This document shows, piece by piece, positions 50,796 to 58,784 of a stretch of DNA of 64,000 bases. A model generated the notes under the pieces. It made no database searches and was not told the origin of the DNA. It saw nothing but the letters and a program-made list of their open reading frames with translations. A program made the position numbers and the translations under genes. Source of the stretch: Corynebacterium liangguodongii (GTDB taxonomy: Bacteria; Actinomycetota; Actinomycetes; Mycobacteriales; Mycobacteriaceae); NCBI RefSeq assembly GCF_003070865.1, contig NZ_CP026948.1:1798001-1862000 (forward strand). Reading direction: 5' to 3'. Numbering within the stretch: position 1 is the stretch's first letter; each line of letters begins with the position of its first letter.

Positions 50796-50868
50796 GCGCC
50801 ATTAGCTCAATTGGTAGAGCAACTGACTCTTAATCAGTGGGTTCGGGGTTCGATTCCCTGATGGCGCA
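50796..50868 (+). tRNA. tRNA-Lys (CTT)
   Basis: Acceptor GCGCCAT pairs with ATGGCGC, discriminator A. The anticodon loop CTCTTAA gives CTT. T-arm GGGTTCGATTCC. CCA not encoded. TGTTATATT at 50754-50762 is a plausible extended -10 about 33 nt upstream. Confidence 0.95.
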
Positions 50869-50875
50869 CAACACT

Positions 50876-50908
50876 ACCCCCGCCGGGGCCACTCTCGGCG
50901 GGGGTTTT
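50876..50908 (+). terminator. Terminator after tRNA-Lys
   Basis: Nine-bp perfect stem CCCCCGCCG/CGGCGGGGG with a 10-nt loop, then TTTTAC. Confidence 0.75.
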
Positions 50909-50950
50909 ACGTATTTCCACCACCTCCCGCGACGGGGTAGCCTCACAGCC

Positions 50951-51502
50951 ATGACCACTGCGCTTGTGATTGTAGACGTCCAGAACGACTTCTGCCCCGG
51001 CGGTACCCTGGCCACCTCGCGCGGCGACGAGGTGGCCAGGCACATCGCTGCACTCCTCTCCTCCAGCCACGGGTATGAGAGTGTCGTGGCCACGCAAGAC
51101 TGGCACATCGCCCCCGGCGCGCACTTCTCCCCCACTCCCGACTACGCCGATACGTGGCCCGTGCACTGCGTCGCCGGGAGCGAGGGCGCACGCCTCCACC
51201 CCGCCCTCGACGGGGCGGTCATCGACGCGGCCTTCCACAAGGGCGAGTACTCCGCCGCCTACTCTGGCTTCGAGGCGGGCCACGGCACCGCCTCGCTCGC
51301 GCAGTGGCTGCGCGATCAGGGCATCACGCGTATCGACGTCTGCGGCATCGCCACCGACCACTGCGTGCGCGCCACCGTCCTCGACGGCCTCAAGGAGGGT
51401 TTCGCCGTCACCGTGCTGGCCGATCTGTGTTCCCCTGTCGATGACGCGCGCGGGGCGGCAGCGCTCGACGAGATGCACGCAGCGGGGGCCGCCCTGGCAT
51501 AA
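50951..51502 (+). CDS. pncA: Nicotinamidase
   Basis: It deamidates nicotinamide to nicotinate in NAD salvage. The 183-residue protein has VDVQNDF (D9), the metal site DWHIAPGAHF (D52, H54, H60) and the catalytic Cys in GIATDHCVRA (about 140). Pyrazinamidase activity is usual in this family. ATG at 50951 has TAGCCT 7 nt upstream (leaderless); the frame is open 38 codons further up into tRNA-Lys. An 11-mer copy (51328-51338) encodes TRIDV. Confidence 0.95.
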   Translation: MTTALVIVDVQNDFCPGGTLATSRGDEVARHIAALLSSSHGYESVVATQDWHIAPGAHFSPTPDYADTWPVHCVAGSEGARLHPALDGAVIDAAFHKGEYSAAYSGFEAGHGTASLAQWLRDQGITRIDVCGIATDHCVRATVLDGLKEGFAVTVLADLCSPVDDARGAAALDEMHAAGAALA

Positions 51503-51541
51503 AAGCGCCCCGCAGCACCGCTGACAAGGTGCTGCGGGGCG
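51501..51541 (-). terminator. Terminator of the DUF3618 gene
   Basis: A 14-bp stem CGCCCCGCAGCACC/GGTGCTGCGGGGCG with an 8-nt loop. On the minus strand it is followed by CTTTTAT, about 20 nt after the DUF3618 stop. The hairpin may also stop pncA transcripts. Confidence 0.7.
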
Positions 51542-51561
51542 TAAGGGCGCGTATTCGCGAC

Positions 51562-51837
51562 CTAGCGACGCGCGAGCAGGCGCTGGAGCTCCTTGAGCTC
51601 CTTCTTGCGCTTGCGGCCGTTGAGGACGCGAATGCCCACCAGGACCGCGACGCCGACGCCGAGGCCGGCGAGGACCTTCTGCACAGTCGGGTCCTGGAAG
51701 AAGCCCGCCGCCTGATCCTTTGCGTTATCGGTCAGGGTCTTCGGGCTGGTGCGGTTCGCCAACTCGTCGAGCGTGCTCGCGAGCTGGTTGCGGGTGCGCT
51801 CGATGTCGCGCTCGATGTCGTTGATATCTCGTGCCAC
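51562..51837 (-). CDS. DUF3618-domain protein
   Basis: A 91-residue protein typical of DUF3618: DINDIERDIERTRNQLASTLDEL forms a coiled coil (about 4-26), a single membrane span follows at about 56-72 (KVLAGLGVGVAVLVGIRVL), and the C-terminus is very basic (GRKRKKELKELQRLLARR). It probably sits in the membrane with the coiled coil in the cytoplasm. GTG at 51837. Role unknown. Confidence 0.8.
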   Translation of the reverse strand: MARDINDIERDIERTRNQLASTLDELANRTSPKTLTDNAKDQAAGFFQDPTVQKVLAGLGVGVAVLVGIRVLNGRKRKKELKELQRLLARR

Positions 51838-51912
51838 TGTCGGTGTCTCCTCGGTGATTAGAAAGTTTTCTCTACACAGTCTCTACCCCACAGTAGTGTA
51901 AAACCGAGAGGC

Positions 51913-52386
51913 ATGACCGAAAACATCCGACTCGAAAAGGGCGAGGCGGCGCCCGCCTTCAGCCTGACCAACGATCAAGGCCGCGAGGTCGCCCTCGCTG
52001 ACTACGCGGGACGCAGGGTCCTCGTCTACTTCTACCCGCGCGCGAACACCCCGGGGTGCACGACCGAGGCGTGCGACTTCGCCGAAAACCTCGACGCTTT
52101 CAATAGCGCCAACGTCGCCGTCATCGGCATCAGCCCAGATAGCCCTGAGGCCCTGGCGAAGTTTCGTGCCGACCACGCACTGAACTTCGAGCTGCTCTCG
52201 GACCCGGGTAAGTCCGTGATGGAGAAGTGGGGCGCCTACGGGGAGAAGCAGAACTACGGAAAAACGGTCACCGGGGTGATCCGTTCAAGCTTCCTCGTCG
52301 GCCCTGACGGCACGATCGAGCAGCTACAATACAACGTGCGCGCGAAAGGACACGTCGGGCGCATCCTGCGCGACTGGGGGGTTTAG
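51913..52386 (+). CDS. bcp: Thioredoxin-dependent thiol peroxidase (BCP/PrxQ)
   Basis: A 157-residue peroxiredoxin that reduces peroxides. NTPGCTTEACDF contains the peroxidatic Cys49 and the resolving Cys54, the PrxQ two-Cys pattern five residues apart; VGVRSSFLVGPDG-type end (VTGVIRSSFLVGPDGTI) is typical. AAACCGAGAGGC precedes ATG at 51913. Divergent from the DUF3618 gene. Confidence 0.93.
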   Translation: MTENIRLEKGEAAPAFSLTNDQGREVALADYAGRRVLVYFYPRANTPGCTTEACDFAENLDAFNSANVAVIGISPDSPEALAKFRADHALNFELLSDPGKSVMEKWGAYGEKQNYGKTVTGVIRSSFLVGPDGTIEQLQYNVRAKGHVGRILRDWGV

Positions 52387-52418
52387 CCAGTTGCGCGAGC
52401 GCGCAATGGAACAGAGTG

Positions 52419-52500
<82 letters not shown>

Positions 52501-52649
52501 TCGGGAATACTGCAGGAGAACAGTCTACATGGCCTGCCCAGCCCGGTTTGAATTACTCCTTACGCCTGCCGCCGGCGCCCCGAACGACCACGACGATCCT
52601 TCGGAAATTGATTTCGGCGCACCGCTGAGGCGTTGCTAGACTCCGGGGT

Positions 52650-53144
52650 GTGAGCGAAGCAGAATCGGGCTCGAATTCGGGCACAGCCGACGGCACGCGC
52701 GCCCGCCCACACGTGCGGGTGCGCGCCTGGCACATTGCCCTGCTCGCCCTCGCAGTTGTCTGCTCCCTCCTGCTGGCCTACTGGCAGTGGGCCCGCTACC
52801 AATCCGGCACCGGCACCTTCCAAAACCTCGGCTACGCCTTGCAGTGGCCGTTCTTCGGCGCGTTTTTCGTCTACGCCTACCGCGCCGGCCTACGGATGGA
52901 AAACGACAAGATCGACGCCGAAAACTCGGCCGCCGCGCTCGACGACTTATACGCCGCCGACCTAGCGCGCTTCGGCGGCCAGAGCGGCGGGCCCACCACC
53001 ACCGACGAGGCGGAGGCCACGGCCATCTCAGAGGACTTCCTCCCCCCGCGTCCGCACCTCGACGTCGAGGAATTCAACGAGCTCAACCGGCCCACGCGGG
53101 GCCGCCCCCACGTTGACCACACCGAAGAAAGCGACACCCCATGA
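52650..53144 (+). CDS. Conserved actinobacterial membrane protein
   Basis: A 164-residue protein with a charged N-terminus (about 1-26), two membrane spans (about 27-46 and 61-78), then a long acidic C-terminal tail with Pro/Arg-rich patches (FLPPRPHLDVEEFNELN). GTG at 52650 has TAGACT 7 nt upstream (leaderless). It overlaps the DUF3817 gene as ATGA (53141-53144). Similar transmembrane proteins with acidic tails occur beside DUF3817 genes in corynebacteria; the function is unknown. Confidence 0.75.
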   Translation: MSEAESGSNSGTADGTRARPHVRVRAWHIALLALAVVCSLLLAYWQWARYQSGTGTFQNLGYALQWPFFGAFFVYAYRAGLRMENDKIDAENSAAALDDLYAADLARFGGQSGGPTTTDEAEATAISEDFLPPRPHLDVEEFNELNRPTRGRPHVDHTEESDTP

Positions 53145-53518
53145 CCACGAAGACCCCCTCCACCGGCGGTCAGCCGCCGATCCACCCCGAGCGCCAGCGC
53201 CGGGTCAAGACCGCGCTGCGCATCTTCTCCATCTCCGCGTGGGTGACGGGAGCGCTGCTGCTGCTCCTCGTCGTGCGCATGATCATGCAGTACGTGCTGC
53301 ATCTCGACGTCCACGCGCTGGCCTGGGTGGCCCGCGTCCACGGGCTCGCCTTCATCGTCTTCCTCATGGCCTCGCTCAACCTGGGCACAAAAGCGCGGTG
53401 GTCAGCCACCGAATGGCTCACCACCGCGCTCTCCGGCATCGTGCCGGTAATGTCCTTCATCATCGAGGCGATGCGGCGCCGGGAGGTCACGGAGACCTTC
53501 CGGCTCGACGAGGCCTAA
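53141..53518 (+). CDS. DUF3817-domain membrane protein
   Basis: A 125-residue membrane protein with three spans (about 28-48, 65-85, 90-110). RIFSISAWVTGALLLLLVVRMIM and HGLAFIVFLMASLNLGTKARW match DUF3817, which is often encoded near rph/murI in actinobacteria (Rv1342c in M. tuberculosis). It is translated by coupling to the previous gene. Function unknown. The region after its stop has a GC-rich imperfect hairpin without a good T-tract. Confidence 0.82.
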   Translation: MTTKTPSTGGQPPIHPERQRRVKTALRIFSISAWVTGALLLLLVVRMIMQYVLHLDVHALAWVARVHGLAFIVFLMASLNLGTKARWSATEWLTTALSGIVPVMSFIIEAMRRREVTETFRLDEA

Positions 53519-53544
53519 AGCGCCCCGCCTCCGGGCGGCGGCCC

Positions 53545-53916
53545 CTACTTCGTCGCCGCGCGGGTCAACACAATGGTGCCCAAGCCCTCGGCCTGGCCGT
53601 TATCCGGGTTGAGCGTCAGGGTATCGCCGTTGAGCTGGGCCTTGTAGTTCAGGTCGCGGCCGGTCTTCGGGTCGACGAACTGGAACTTGTCGCCATCGCG
53701 CTCGCACTTGGCGTCGTTCGTCTCGCCGCTGGCCTCGGTCACCGTCCAGTTGCACTTGCCACCGTCGAGGTTGATCTGCGCGGTGGCCTCGCCCTTCGAC
53801 GCATCGGCCGGGGTTGCCTTACCGCTCCAGGCACCGTCGTAGTCGCTCGAGGAACCACAGGCCGCCATAAGAGCGCCACTGAAGAGGATGCTTGCTGCTG
53901 CAATAGTCTTTTTCAT
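53545..53916 (-). CDS. Small lipoprotein of unknown function
   Basis: A 123-residue protein with a lipoprotein signal: MKKTIAAASILFSGALMAAC, Cys20 as lipid anchor in LMAAC. The mature part is rich in Asp, Gly, Asn and Lys with two more Cys (GKCNWTVTE, DAKCERDGDK) that could pair. An ATG two codons earlier (53922) is an alternative; the one at 53916 has GAAAG 7 nt upstream. Extracytoplasmic, role unknown. It sits between DUF3817 (convergent) and rdgB. Confidence 0.75.
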   Translation of the reverse strand: MKKTIAAASILFSGALMAACGSSSDYDGAWSGKATPADASKGEATAQINLDGGKCNWTVTEASGETNDAKCERDGDKFQFVDPKTGRDLNYKAQLNGDTLTLNPDNGQAEGLGTIVLTRAATK

Positions 53917-53931
53917 CGTCATTCTTTCACT

Positions 53932-54537
53932 CTAGCGATTTTTCAGCTCCGCGATGTGGACCGCCAGCTCACGCAGGGCGCGGCCGCGGTGGGACACGGC
54001 GTTCTTCTCCTCCGCTGTGAGCTCGGCGGCGGAGCGTCCCCCCTCCCCCAGCGGCTCAAAGATCGGGTCGTAGCCGAAACCGCCGGCGCCCCGCGGGCGG
54101 CGTAGCAAGCGCCCCTCCCACCGGCCCTCGACGCTGAACTCCTCCCCACCCGGGGTAGCCAGGGCGCAGCACGAGACGAACGCCGCGTCTCGCAGCTCGA
54201 TATCCTCCATCTGGGCCAAAAGCAGCGCGTTGTTCGCCACATCGTCGCCGTGCCGCCCAGCCCATCGGGCCGAGAGGATCCCGGGCATGCCCCCCATCGC
54301 GGCGACCGCCAGGCCAGAATCATCGGCGACGCAGGGCAGACCAGTCGCCGCGGCCCCCGCGCGGGCCTTGATCAAGGCGTTGTCCCGAAACGTCAAGCCG
54401 TTCTCTACGGGCTCCGGGTAGGCAGCAACGTCAGCGGGGGCCACCAGCTCGATGCCAGCGATGCCGGCCTCGGCGAGGACCGCTTCGAGCTCGGCCAGCT
54501 TCTTCGGGTTGTTGGATGCAACGAGGAGCTCTACCAC
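53932..54537 (-). CDS. rdgB: Non-canonical purine NTP pyrophosphatase
   Basis: The RdgB/HAM1 enzyme removes ITP, dITP and XTP from nucleotide pools. The 201 residues have [14 protein letters not shown] (4-17), [15 protein letters not shown] (about 45-59), DDSGLAV (about 71-77), AVSHRGRAL near the C-terminus and [10 protein letters not shown] (about 152-161). GTG at 54537 overlaps the rph stop by 7 nt, so translation is coupled. The rph-rdgB order is conserved in actinobacteria. Confidence 0.95.
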   Translation of the reverse strand: MVELLVASNNPKKLAELEAVLAEAGIAGIELVAPADVAAYPEPVENGLTFRDNALIKARAGAAATGLPCVADDSGLAVAAMGGMPGILSARWAGRHGDDVANNALLLAQMEDIELRDAAFVSCCALATPGGEEFSVEGRWEGRLLRRPRGAGGFGYDPIFEPLGEGGRSAAELTAEEKNAVSHRGRALRELAVHIAELKNR

Positions 54538-55265
54538 CCGAGGGCCGCCCTCTGGGCGTCGATAAGCTGGCTGCAGCCCTTCTCCGCGACATCGAGCATC
54601 TCGCCGAGCTGCTCGCGGCCAAACAGGCCGTGCTCGCCCGTGCCCTGAATCTCAACGAAGTTGCCGCCCTCCGCCATGACGACGTTGAGGTCGACCTCCG
54701 CCCGCGAATCCTCCTCGTAGGGCAGATCGAGGGCCACGTGGCCATCAATTATCCCGACGGAGACCGCGGCGACCGGAGCGAGCAGCGGCTTGCCGGGCAC
54801 AACGCCGCGCTCGGTGAGGAAGGCGATCGCGTCCGCGAGCGCCACGTAGGCCCCGGTGATCGAGGCCGTGCGGGTGCCTCCATCGGCCTGCAGCACGTCG
54901 CAGTCGAGCTGGATGGTGTTCTCGCCGAGCTGGCTCAAGTCCACCGCCGCGCGCAGGGAACGCCCCACCAGGCGCGAAATCTCGTGCGTGCGCCCCTTGA
55001 CCTTGCCCTTCATCGACTCGCGCGGCATGCGCTCGTGGGTCGCCGACGGCAGCATCGCGTACTCAGCGGTCAGCCAGCCCTCCCCGGAATCCTTCTTAAA
55101 CCGCGGCACGCCGAGCTCAACGGAGGCGGTACACATCACGCGAGTTTTGCCGAACTCCACCAAGACGCTGCCGGCGGGGTGGTCGGTAAAGCCACGGGTA
55201 ATGCGCACCGGGCGCATCTCATCGAAGGCGCGGCCGTCGAGGCGGGTCAATCCTGAATCAGTCAT
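54531..55265 (-). CDS. rph: Ribonuclease PH
   Basis: This phosphorolytic 3'-5' exoribonuclease trims tRNA precursors. The 244 residues show [22 protein letters not shown], the active-site R-x-H-E-I-x-R region ([16 protein letters not shown], about 90-105) and [23 protein letters not shown] with the phosphate-binding GGTRTA. ATG at 55265; open frame upstream adds 14 residues without a ribosome site. The upstream neighbour is the MBL-fold gene. Confidence 0.95.
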   Translation of the reverse strand: MTDSGLTRLDGRAFDEMRPVRITRGFTDHPAGSVLVEFGKTRVMCTASVELGVPRFKKDSGEGWLTAEYAMLPSATHERMPRESMKGKVKGRTHEISRLVGRSLRAAVDLSQLGENTIQLDCDVLQADGGTRTASITGAYVALADAIAFLTERGVVPGKPLLAPVAAVSVGIIDGHVALDLPYEEDSRAEVDLNVVMAEGGNFVEIQGTGEHGLFGREQLGEMLDVAEKGCSQLIDAQRAALGW

Positions 55266-55278
55266 GCCCGCCACAGTA

Positions 55279-56049
55279 CTAGAGCTCGAAGACATCCCCG
55301 GCGGCACCGAGGCGGATCTCCCCGTCGAAGTGGCGACGCGCCGCCGCCAGCGTCTCCTCCTTATCCGCCCAGGGCTGGATGTGGACGAGCACTAGTGTCC
55401 CCACCCCGGCCTCGGCGGCGATGAGGCCGGCCTGCTCGCCGGAGAGGTGCATGCCCTCGGCCTTGCCCTCGGCGCTCGGCCCCCAGGCCGCCTCGCACAA
55501 GAAGATATCGGCACCGCGGGCGAGGTCGAAGAGAGAATCCGTCATGCCGGAATCGCCGGTGAAGGCGATCACCTTGCCCGAGCCCCGCTCTGCGAGGCGC
55601 AGCCCGTGGGACTGCCAGGCGGGGTGCGCGACGGGAACCGGGGTGACGGTGACATCGTCAATGACCACCGGCTCGTTCGACCGCCACGCGGAGAACTCGA
55701 ACGTATCCGTGATGTCGTCTACCTCTCCCGGGTTGTCCGCGCTCATCCGGCCGAAGTGCTCGAGGCAATGGTCTGGGCCGTACATGCGGTGGCGGCGCGT
55801 CGCGGGCGCCGTGGGGTGGTAGCGGCGCCACACCAACAGGGAAGGCACGTCCGAGCAGTGGTCGGCGTGAAGGTGGCTAAAAATCAGGTGGGCATCGGAC
55901 GGATCGCCGAGGCTCTGCAGCGCGGCCAGCGCGCCTGGGCCGAAATCCATGAGGATATCGGGCCTGCCCGGCGTGGAAACGAGGTAGGACGACCCAGGAT
56001 TACCCGGCGCGCCCATGCTCCCCGAACACCCGAGAATGGTCAATTTCAT
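55279..56049 (-). CDS. MBL-fold metal-dependent hydrolase (Rv1339-like cyclic-nucleotide phosphodiesterase)
   Basis: A 256-residue metallo-beta-lactamase-fold protein with SHLHADHC (H59, H61, D63, H64), a second His in PVAHPAWQS and Asp in AFTGDSG, and a terminal His in VHIQPW. It resembles RNase Z but lacks a tRNA-binding insertion. The mycobacterial homologue Rv1339, in the same murI-rph setting, is an atypical cAMP phosphodiesterase, so that role is inferred here. ATG at 56049. Confidence 0.85.
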   Translation of the reverse strand: MKLTILGCSGSMGAPGNPGSSYLVSTPGRPDILMDFGPGALAALQSLGDPSDAHLIFSHLHADHCSDVPSLLVWRRYHPTAPATRRHRMYGPDHCLEHFGRMSADNPGEVDDITDTFEFSAWRSNEPVVIDDVTVTPVPVAHPAWQSHGLRLAERGSGKVIAFTGDSGMTDSLFDLARGADIFLCEAAWGPSAEGKAEGMHLSGEQAGLIAAEAGVGTLVLVHIQPWADKEETLAAARRHFDGEIRLGAAGDVFEL

Positions 56050-56081
56050 GGGAACACCATGCCACGAATCCGCAGCGGAAT

Positions 56082-56879
56082 CTAACCCAACGCGCGGCCA
56101 ACAGCCGTAATCTGCGGCGCGAGGAAGCGCTCGGCGAGCCGGTTGAACACCTCCGGATCACCGGTGGACTCAAACACCCGGGTGGGCACGCTGCCTTCGG
56201 GCGCAGCAATGTCGCGCTCCGTGAGCACCCGCAAGACGTCCTTGGCCGTCTCCTCCGCCGAGGACACGAGCGTGACGTCATCGCCCATCGCGAGCTGGAT
56301 CACCCCGGTAAGCAGAGGGTAGTGGGTGCAGCCGAGCACGAGCGTATCCACCCCGGCCGCCTGCAGCGGTTCGAGATACCCCTGCGCGACACCGAGGATC
56401 TGGCGGCCAGAGGTCACCCCGCGCTCGACGAACTCCACGAAGGCCGGGCACGCCGCCGCCGTGACCTCGAGGCCGGGCGTGAGAGAGAACAAGTCTTGGT
56501 AGGCCCCCGAGGTGATCGTGCCCACGGTGCCGATCACCCCGACGCGCCCGTTGCGGGTGGTGGCAATCGCGCGCCGCACCGCGGGCTGAATGACCTCGAC
56601 GACGGGGACGCTGTAGCGTTCGCGCGCGTCGTGCAAAAACGCCGCGGTGGCGGTGTTGCATGCGATGACGATCATTTTGCACCCGCGCTCGACAAGCTCG
56701 TCAGCAATAGCCTGCGCGTGCGCGCGCACCGTGGCAATGCCGAGCGGGCCGTAGGGGCCGTTGGCGGTATCGCCGATGTAGATGATCGACTCGCCGTGGA
56801 GCTGGTCCATCATCGCCCGGGCGACAGTCAAGCCGCCGACACCAGAGTCGAACACCCCAATGGGAGCGGCATCAGGCAT
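56082..56879 (-). CDS. murI: Glutamate racemase
   Basis: It makes D-glutamate for peptidoglycan. The 265 residues show [14 protein letters not shown] (Asp11), [11 protein letters not shown], catalytic Cys in IACNTAT (about 75) and Cys in LGCTHYPLL (about 187). ATG at 56879 gives the standard start; open frame upstream would add 34 residues overlapping the rhomboid gene. It overlaps the upstream rhomboid stop by 8 nt. Confidence 0.95.
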   Translation of the reverse strand: MPDAAPIGVFDSGVGGLTVARAMMDQLHGESIIYIGDTANGPYGPLGIATVRAHAQAIADELVERGCKMIVIACNTATAAFLHDARERYSVPVVEVIQPAVRRAIATTRNGRVGVIGTVGTITSGAYQDLFSLTPGLEVTAAACPAFVEFVERGVTSGRQILGVAQGYLEPLQAAGVDTLVLGCTHYPLLTGVIQLAMGDDVTLVSSAEETAKDVLRVLTERDIAAPEGSVPTRVFESTGDPEVFNRLAERFLAPQITAVGRALG

Positions 56880-57666
56880 ACCGCGGCCCCCTCCCCGTTT
56901 GGCGACGCGCCCGGCGCTCGCGCAGCTCCGGTGGATCGTCCGAGGTAATCGCCATGCCGGCGACGATGCCGCCGATCGCACCGAAGAGGTGGCCCTGCCA
57001 GCTCACGCCCTCGGTGCCCGGCAGCACGCCCCAAATCAGCCCGGAGTAGAAAAACCCTAGGATGACGCCGAGCGCGATCTGCTGCGCAGAGCGGTTGAAA
57101 AAGCCTCGCACAACGAGGTACGCCAACCACCCGTAGATCAGGCCCGAGGCGCCGATGTGGTTGGTGCCAATCCCGCCGAACACCCACGTCCCCAACCCGG
57201 CGATCACCGTGACTATGCCGGTGACCTCCCAAAACACCCTCGCCCCCGAGTAACCGATGAGGAAGCAGAAAATCGCCCCGGGGATCGAGTTGGAGATGAT
57301 GTGGCTCACATTCGCGTGCAGCAGCGGGGAGGTGAAGATAAGCAGCAGCGTGTTGGCGTCAAGGGGATGGACGCCGAAGGCCTTGAGCGCGCCGAGGAAG
57401 AAGACCTCGTTGACAATAAAGACCCCCCAGATCACGGCGAGGAAGCCGAAGGCGAAGCGGAACCCGCTCGCCCGCTTCTGCTTCGCGGTGAGCGCGTACT
57501 GGCTCGCGGGCGGGGCGAGGCGCCCCCCGCCTCGCCGCTGCGGCGGGGGCGCCCCGTATCCGGGACCGTATCCGGGGCCGACTCCAGGGCCATATCCAGC
57601 CCCGTAGGGCGCGCTACCGCGCGGGCGGCGCGGGCTGTTCGGGGGTAAGGGGTAGTTGCTCGTCAT
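56872..57666 (-). CDS. Rhomboid-family intramembrane serine protease
   Basis: A 264-residue membrane protein. Residues 1-45 are Pro/Gly/Tyr-rich ([19 protein letters not shown]), then six membrane spans. The active-site Ser is in [14 protein letters not shown] and the His in [26 protein letters not shown] precedes them. It corresponds to mycobacterial Rv1337. Substrates are unknown. ATG at 57666. Downstream murI overlaps by 8 nt. Confidence 0.88.
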   Translation of the reverse strand: MTSNYPLPPNSPRRPRGSAPYGAGYGPGVGPGYGPGYGAPPPQRRGGGRLAPPASQYALTAKQKRASGFRFAFGFLAVIWGVFIVNEVFFLGALKAFGVHPLDANTLLLIFTSPLLHANVSHIISNSIPGAIFCFLIGYSGARVFWEVTGIVTVIAGLGTWVFGGIGTNHIGASGLIYGWLAYLVVRGFFNRSAQQIALGVILGFFYSGLIWGVLPGTEGVSWQGHLFGAIGGIVAGMAITSDDPPELRERRARRQTGRGPRYA

Positions 57667-57677
57667 CGCGGACAATC

Positions 57678-58727
57678 CTAGTGCGCATCGTGCCCGAGGG
57701 GTGCGACTCCTGCCAGGTCGGCCCAGGCCGTGACGCCGAAGTTCGTGGTGGCGGTGACGATGGCGTCGACAATCGCGCCCTGCACGGCCTCGGCGGCGGC
57801 CTCGCACGCCGCGCTCAGCGTATCGACGCCCTCTTCGCCCCCGCTCGTCGACACTGCCATCGGCGCTGCCATCGGCGCGGCCGTCGACACGGCGAAGAAC
57901 GTGTCACCGTCGAGCGGCGAGTGCGCCGGCCGCACCGCGCGGGCCAGCCCGTCGTGCCCCGCCATGGCAAGCCGCTTGAGCTGCGCGGGCGCGAAGGGGC
58001 AATCGGTGGCGATGAGCCCGATCGTGGTGTTGAGCTGTGGCGTCGGCTGGCTCAATGCACCCAGGCGCGCGGTATCGACGGGCGGGAGGCGGCAGTCTCC
58101 GTAGAGGCGCCCGGTGCCGGGATCGACGACGCTGCCGTGCGGGTTGGCCACCACCGCGGCCGCGACGCGATACCCGCTGCCCGGGCCCGCCAGCGAGACG
58201 CTGGCGGTGCCGAACCCGCCGCGCAGGACCCCGGCCGTGGCTCCGCAGCCGGCGCCGACGTTGCCCGAGTCCACCCCCGCCGGCTGGCCGAACGCCGCGC
58301 TCACCGCGGCGGCGCCGTCCGCGGGTCCGGGCCGGTGTGCCGCATCCCCCACGGCGAGGTCGAAGATCACCGCCGCGGGCACGATGGGGACCCGGGGCCC
58401 GGGCACGCCCTCGCCGAAGACCGGGAAGCCGATCCCGCGGGACTCGAGCTGGGCCATCGCCCCGTCGGCTGCGGCGAGCCCGAAGGCGGAGCCGCCGGTG
58501 AGCATGATCGCGTGGACGCGCTCGACCGTGTTGTGGGGTTCGAGAAGGTCGGTCTCGCGGGTACCGGGGCCGCCGCCCCGCACGTCGACGGCCGCGCACA
58601 ACCCCGCCGGGTCCTCTGACACGCAGGCGGTCACCCCGGTATCGCCGAGGCTGCGGTGCCCAATGAGTACGCCGGGGACCGTAAACGCGCCCCGCCGCGC
58701 GCTGGCGTGTGCTGAGTTCTGCGTCAT
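57678..58727 (-). CDS. P1-family peptidase (DmpA-like Ntn hydrolase)
   Basis: A 349-residue protein of the self-cleaving P1 family (DmpA/PhpA, Rv1333 in M. tuberculosis). GGGPGTRETDLLEP and HAIMLTGGSAFGLAAADG are N-terminal-subunit motifs; the cleavage site is before the Thr in LNTTIGLIATDCP (about 250), which becomes the nucleophile. ATG at 58727 follows GGGGGG with 3-nt spacing; an upstream start would add 12 residues. It is divergent from the UvrA paralogue. A copy of the 11-mer lies at 57818-57828. Confidence 0.85.
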   Translation of the reverse strand: MTQNSAHASARRGAFTVPGVLIGHRSLGDTGVTACVSEDPAGLCAAVDVRGGGPGTRETDLLEPHNTVERVHAIMLTGGSAFGLAAADGAMAQLESRGIGFPVFGEGVPGPRVPIVPAAVIFDLAVGDAAHRPGPADGAAAVSAAFGQPAGVDSGNVGAGCGATAGVLRGGFGTASVSLAGPGSGYRVAAAVVANPHGSVVDPGTGRLYGDCRLPPVDTARLGALSQPTPQLNTTIGLIATDCPFAPAQLKRLAMAGHDGLARAVRPAHSPLDGDTFFAVSTAAPMAAPMAVSTSGGEEGVDTLSAACEAAAEAVQGAIVDAIVTATTNFGVTAWADLAGVAPLGHDAH

Positions 58728-58770
58728 AAGCCCCCCATCGTAGACACGAGCGAGCGTCGCCAAATAGTCC

Positions 58771-58776
58771 TATAAT
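58771..58776 (+). promoter_or_regulatory. -10 box of the uvrA paralogue (leaderless)
   Basis: Perfect TATAAT, 8 nt before ATG at 58785. Together with P1 peptidase this divides a 57-bp divergent region. Confidence 0.6.
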
Positions 58777-58784
58777 CGATTCGT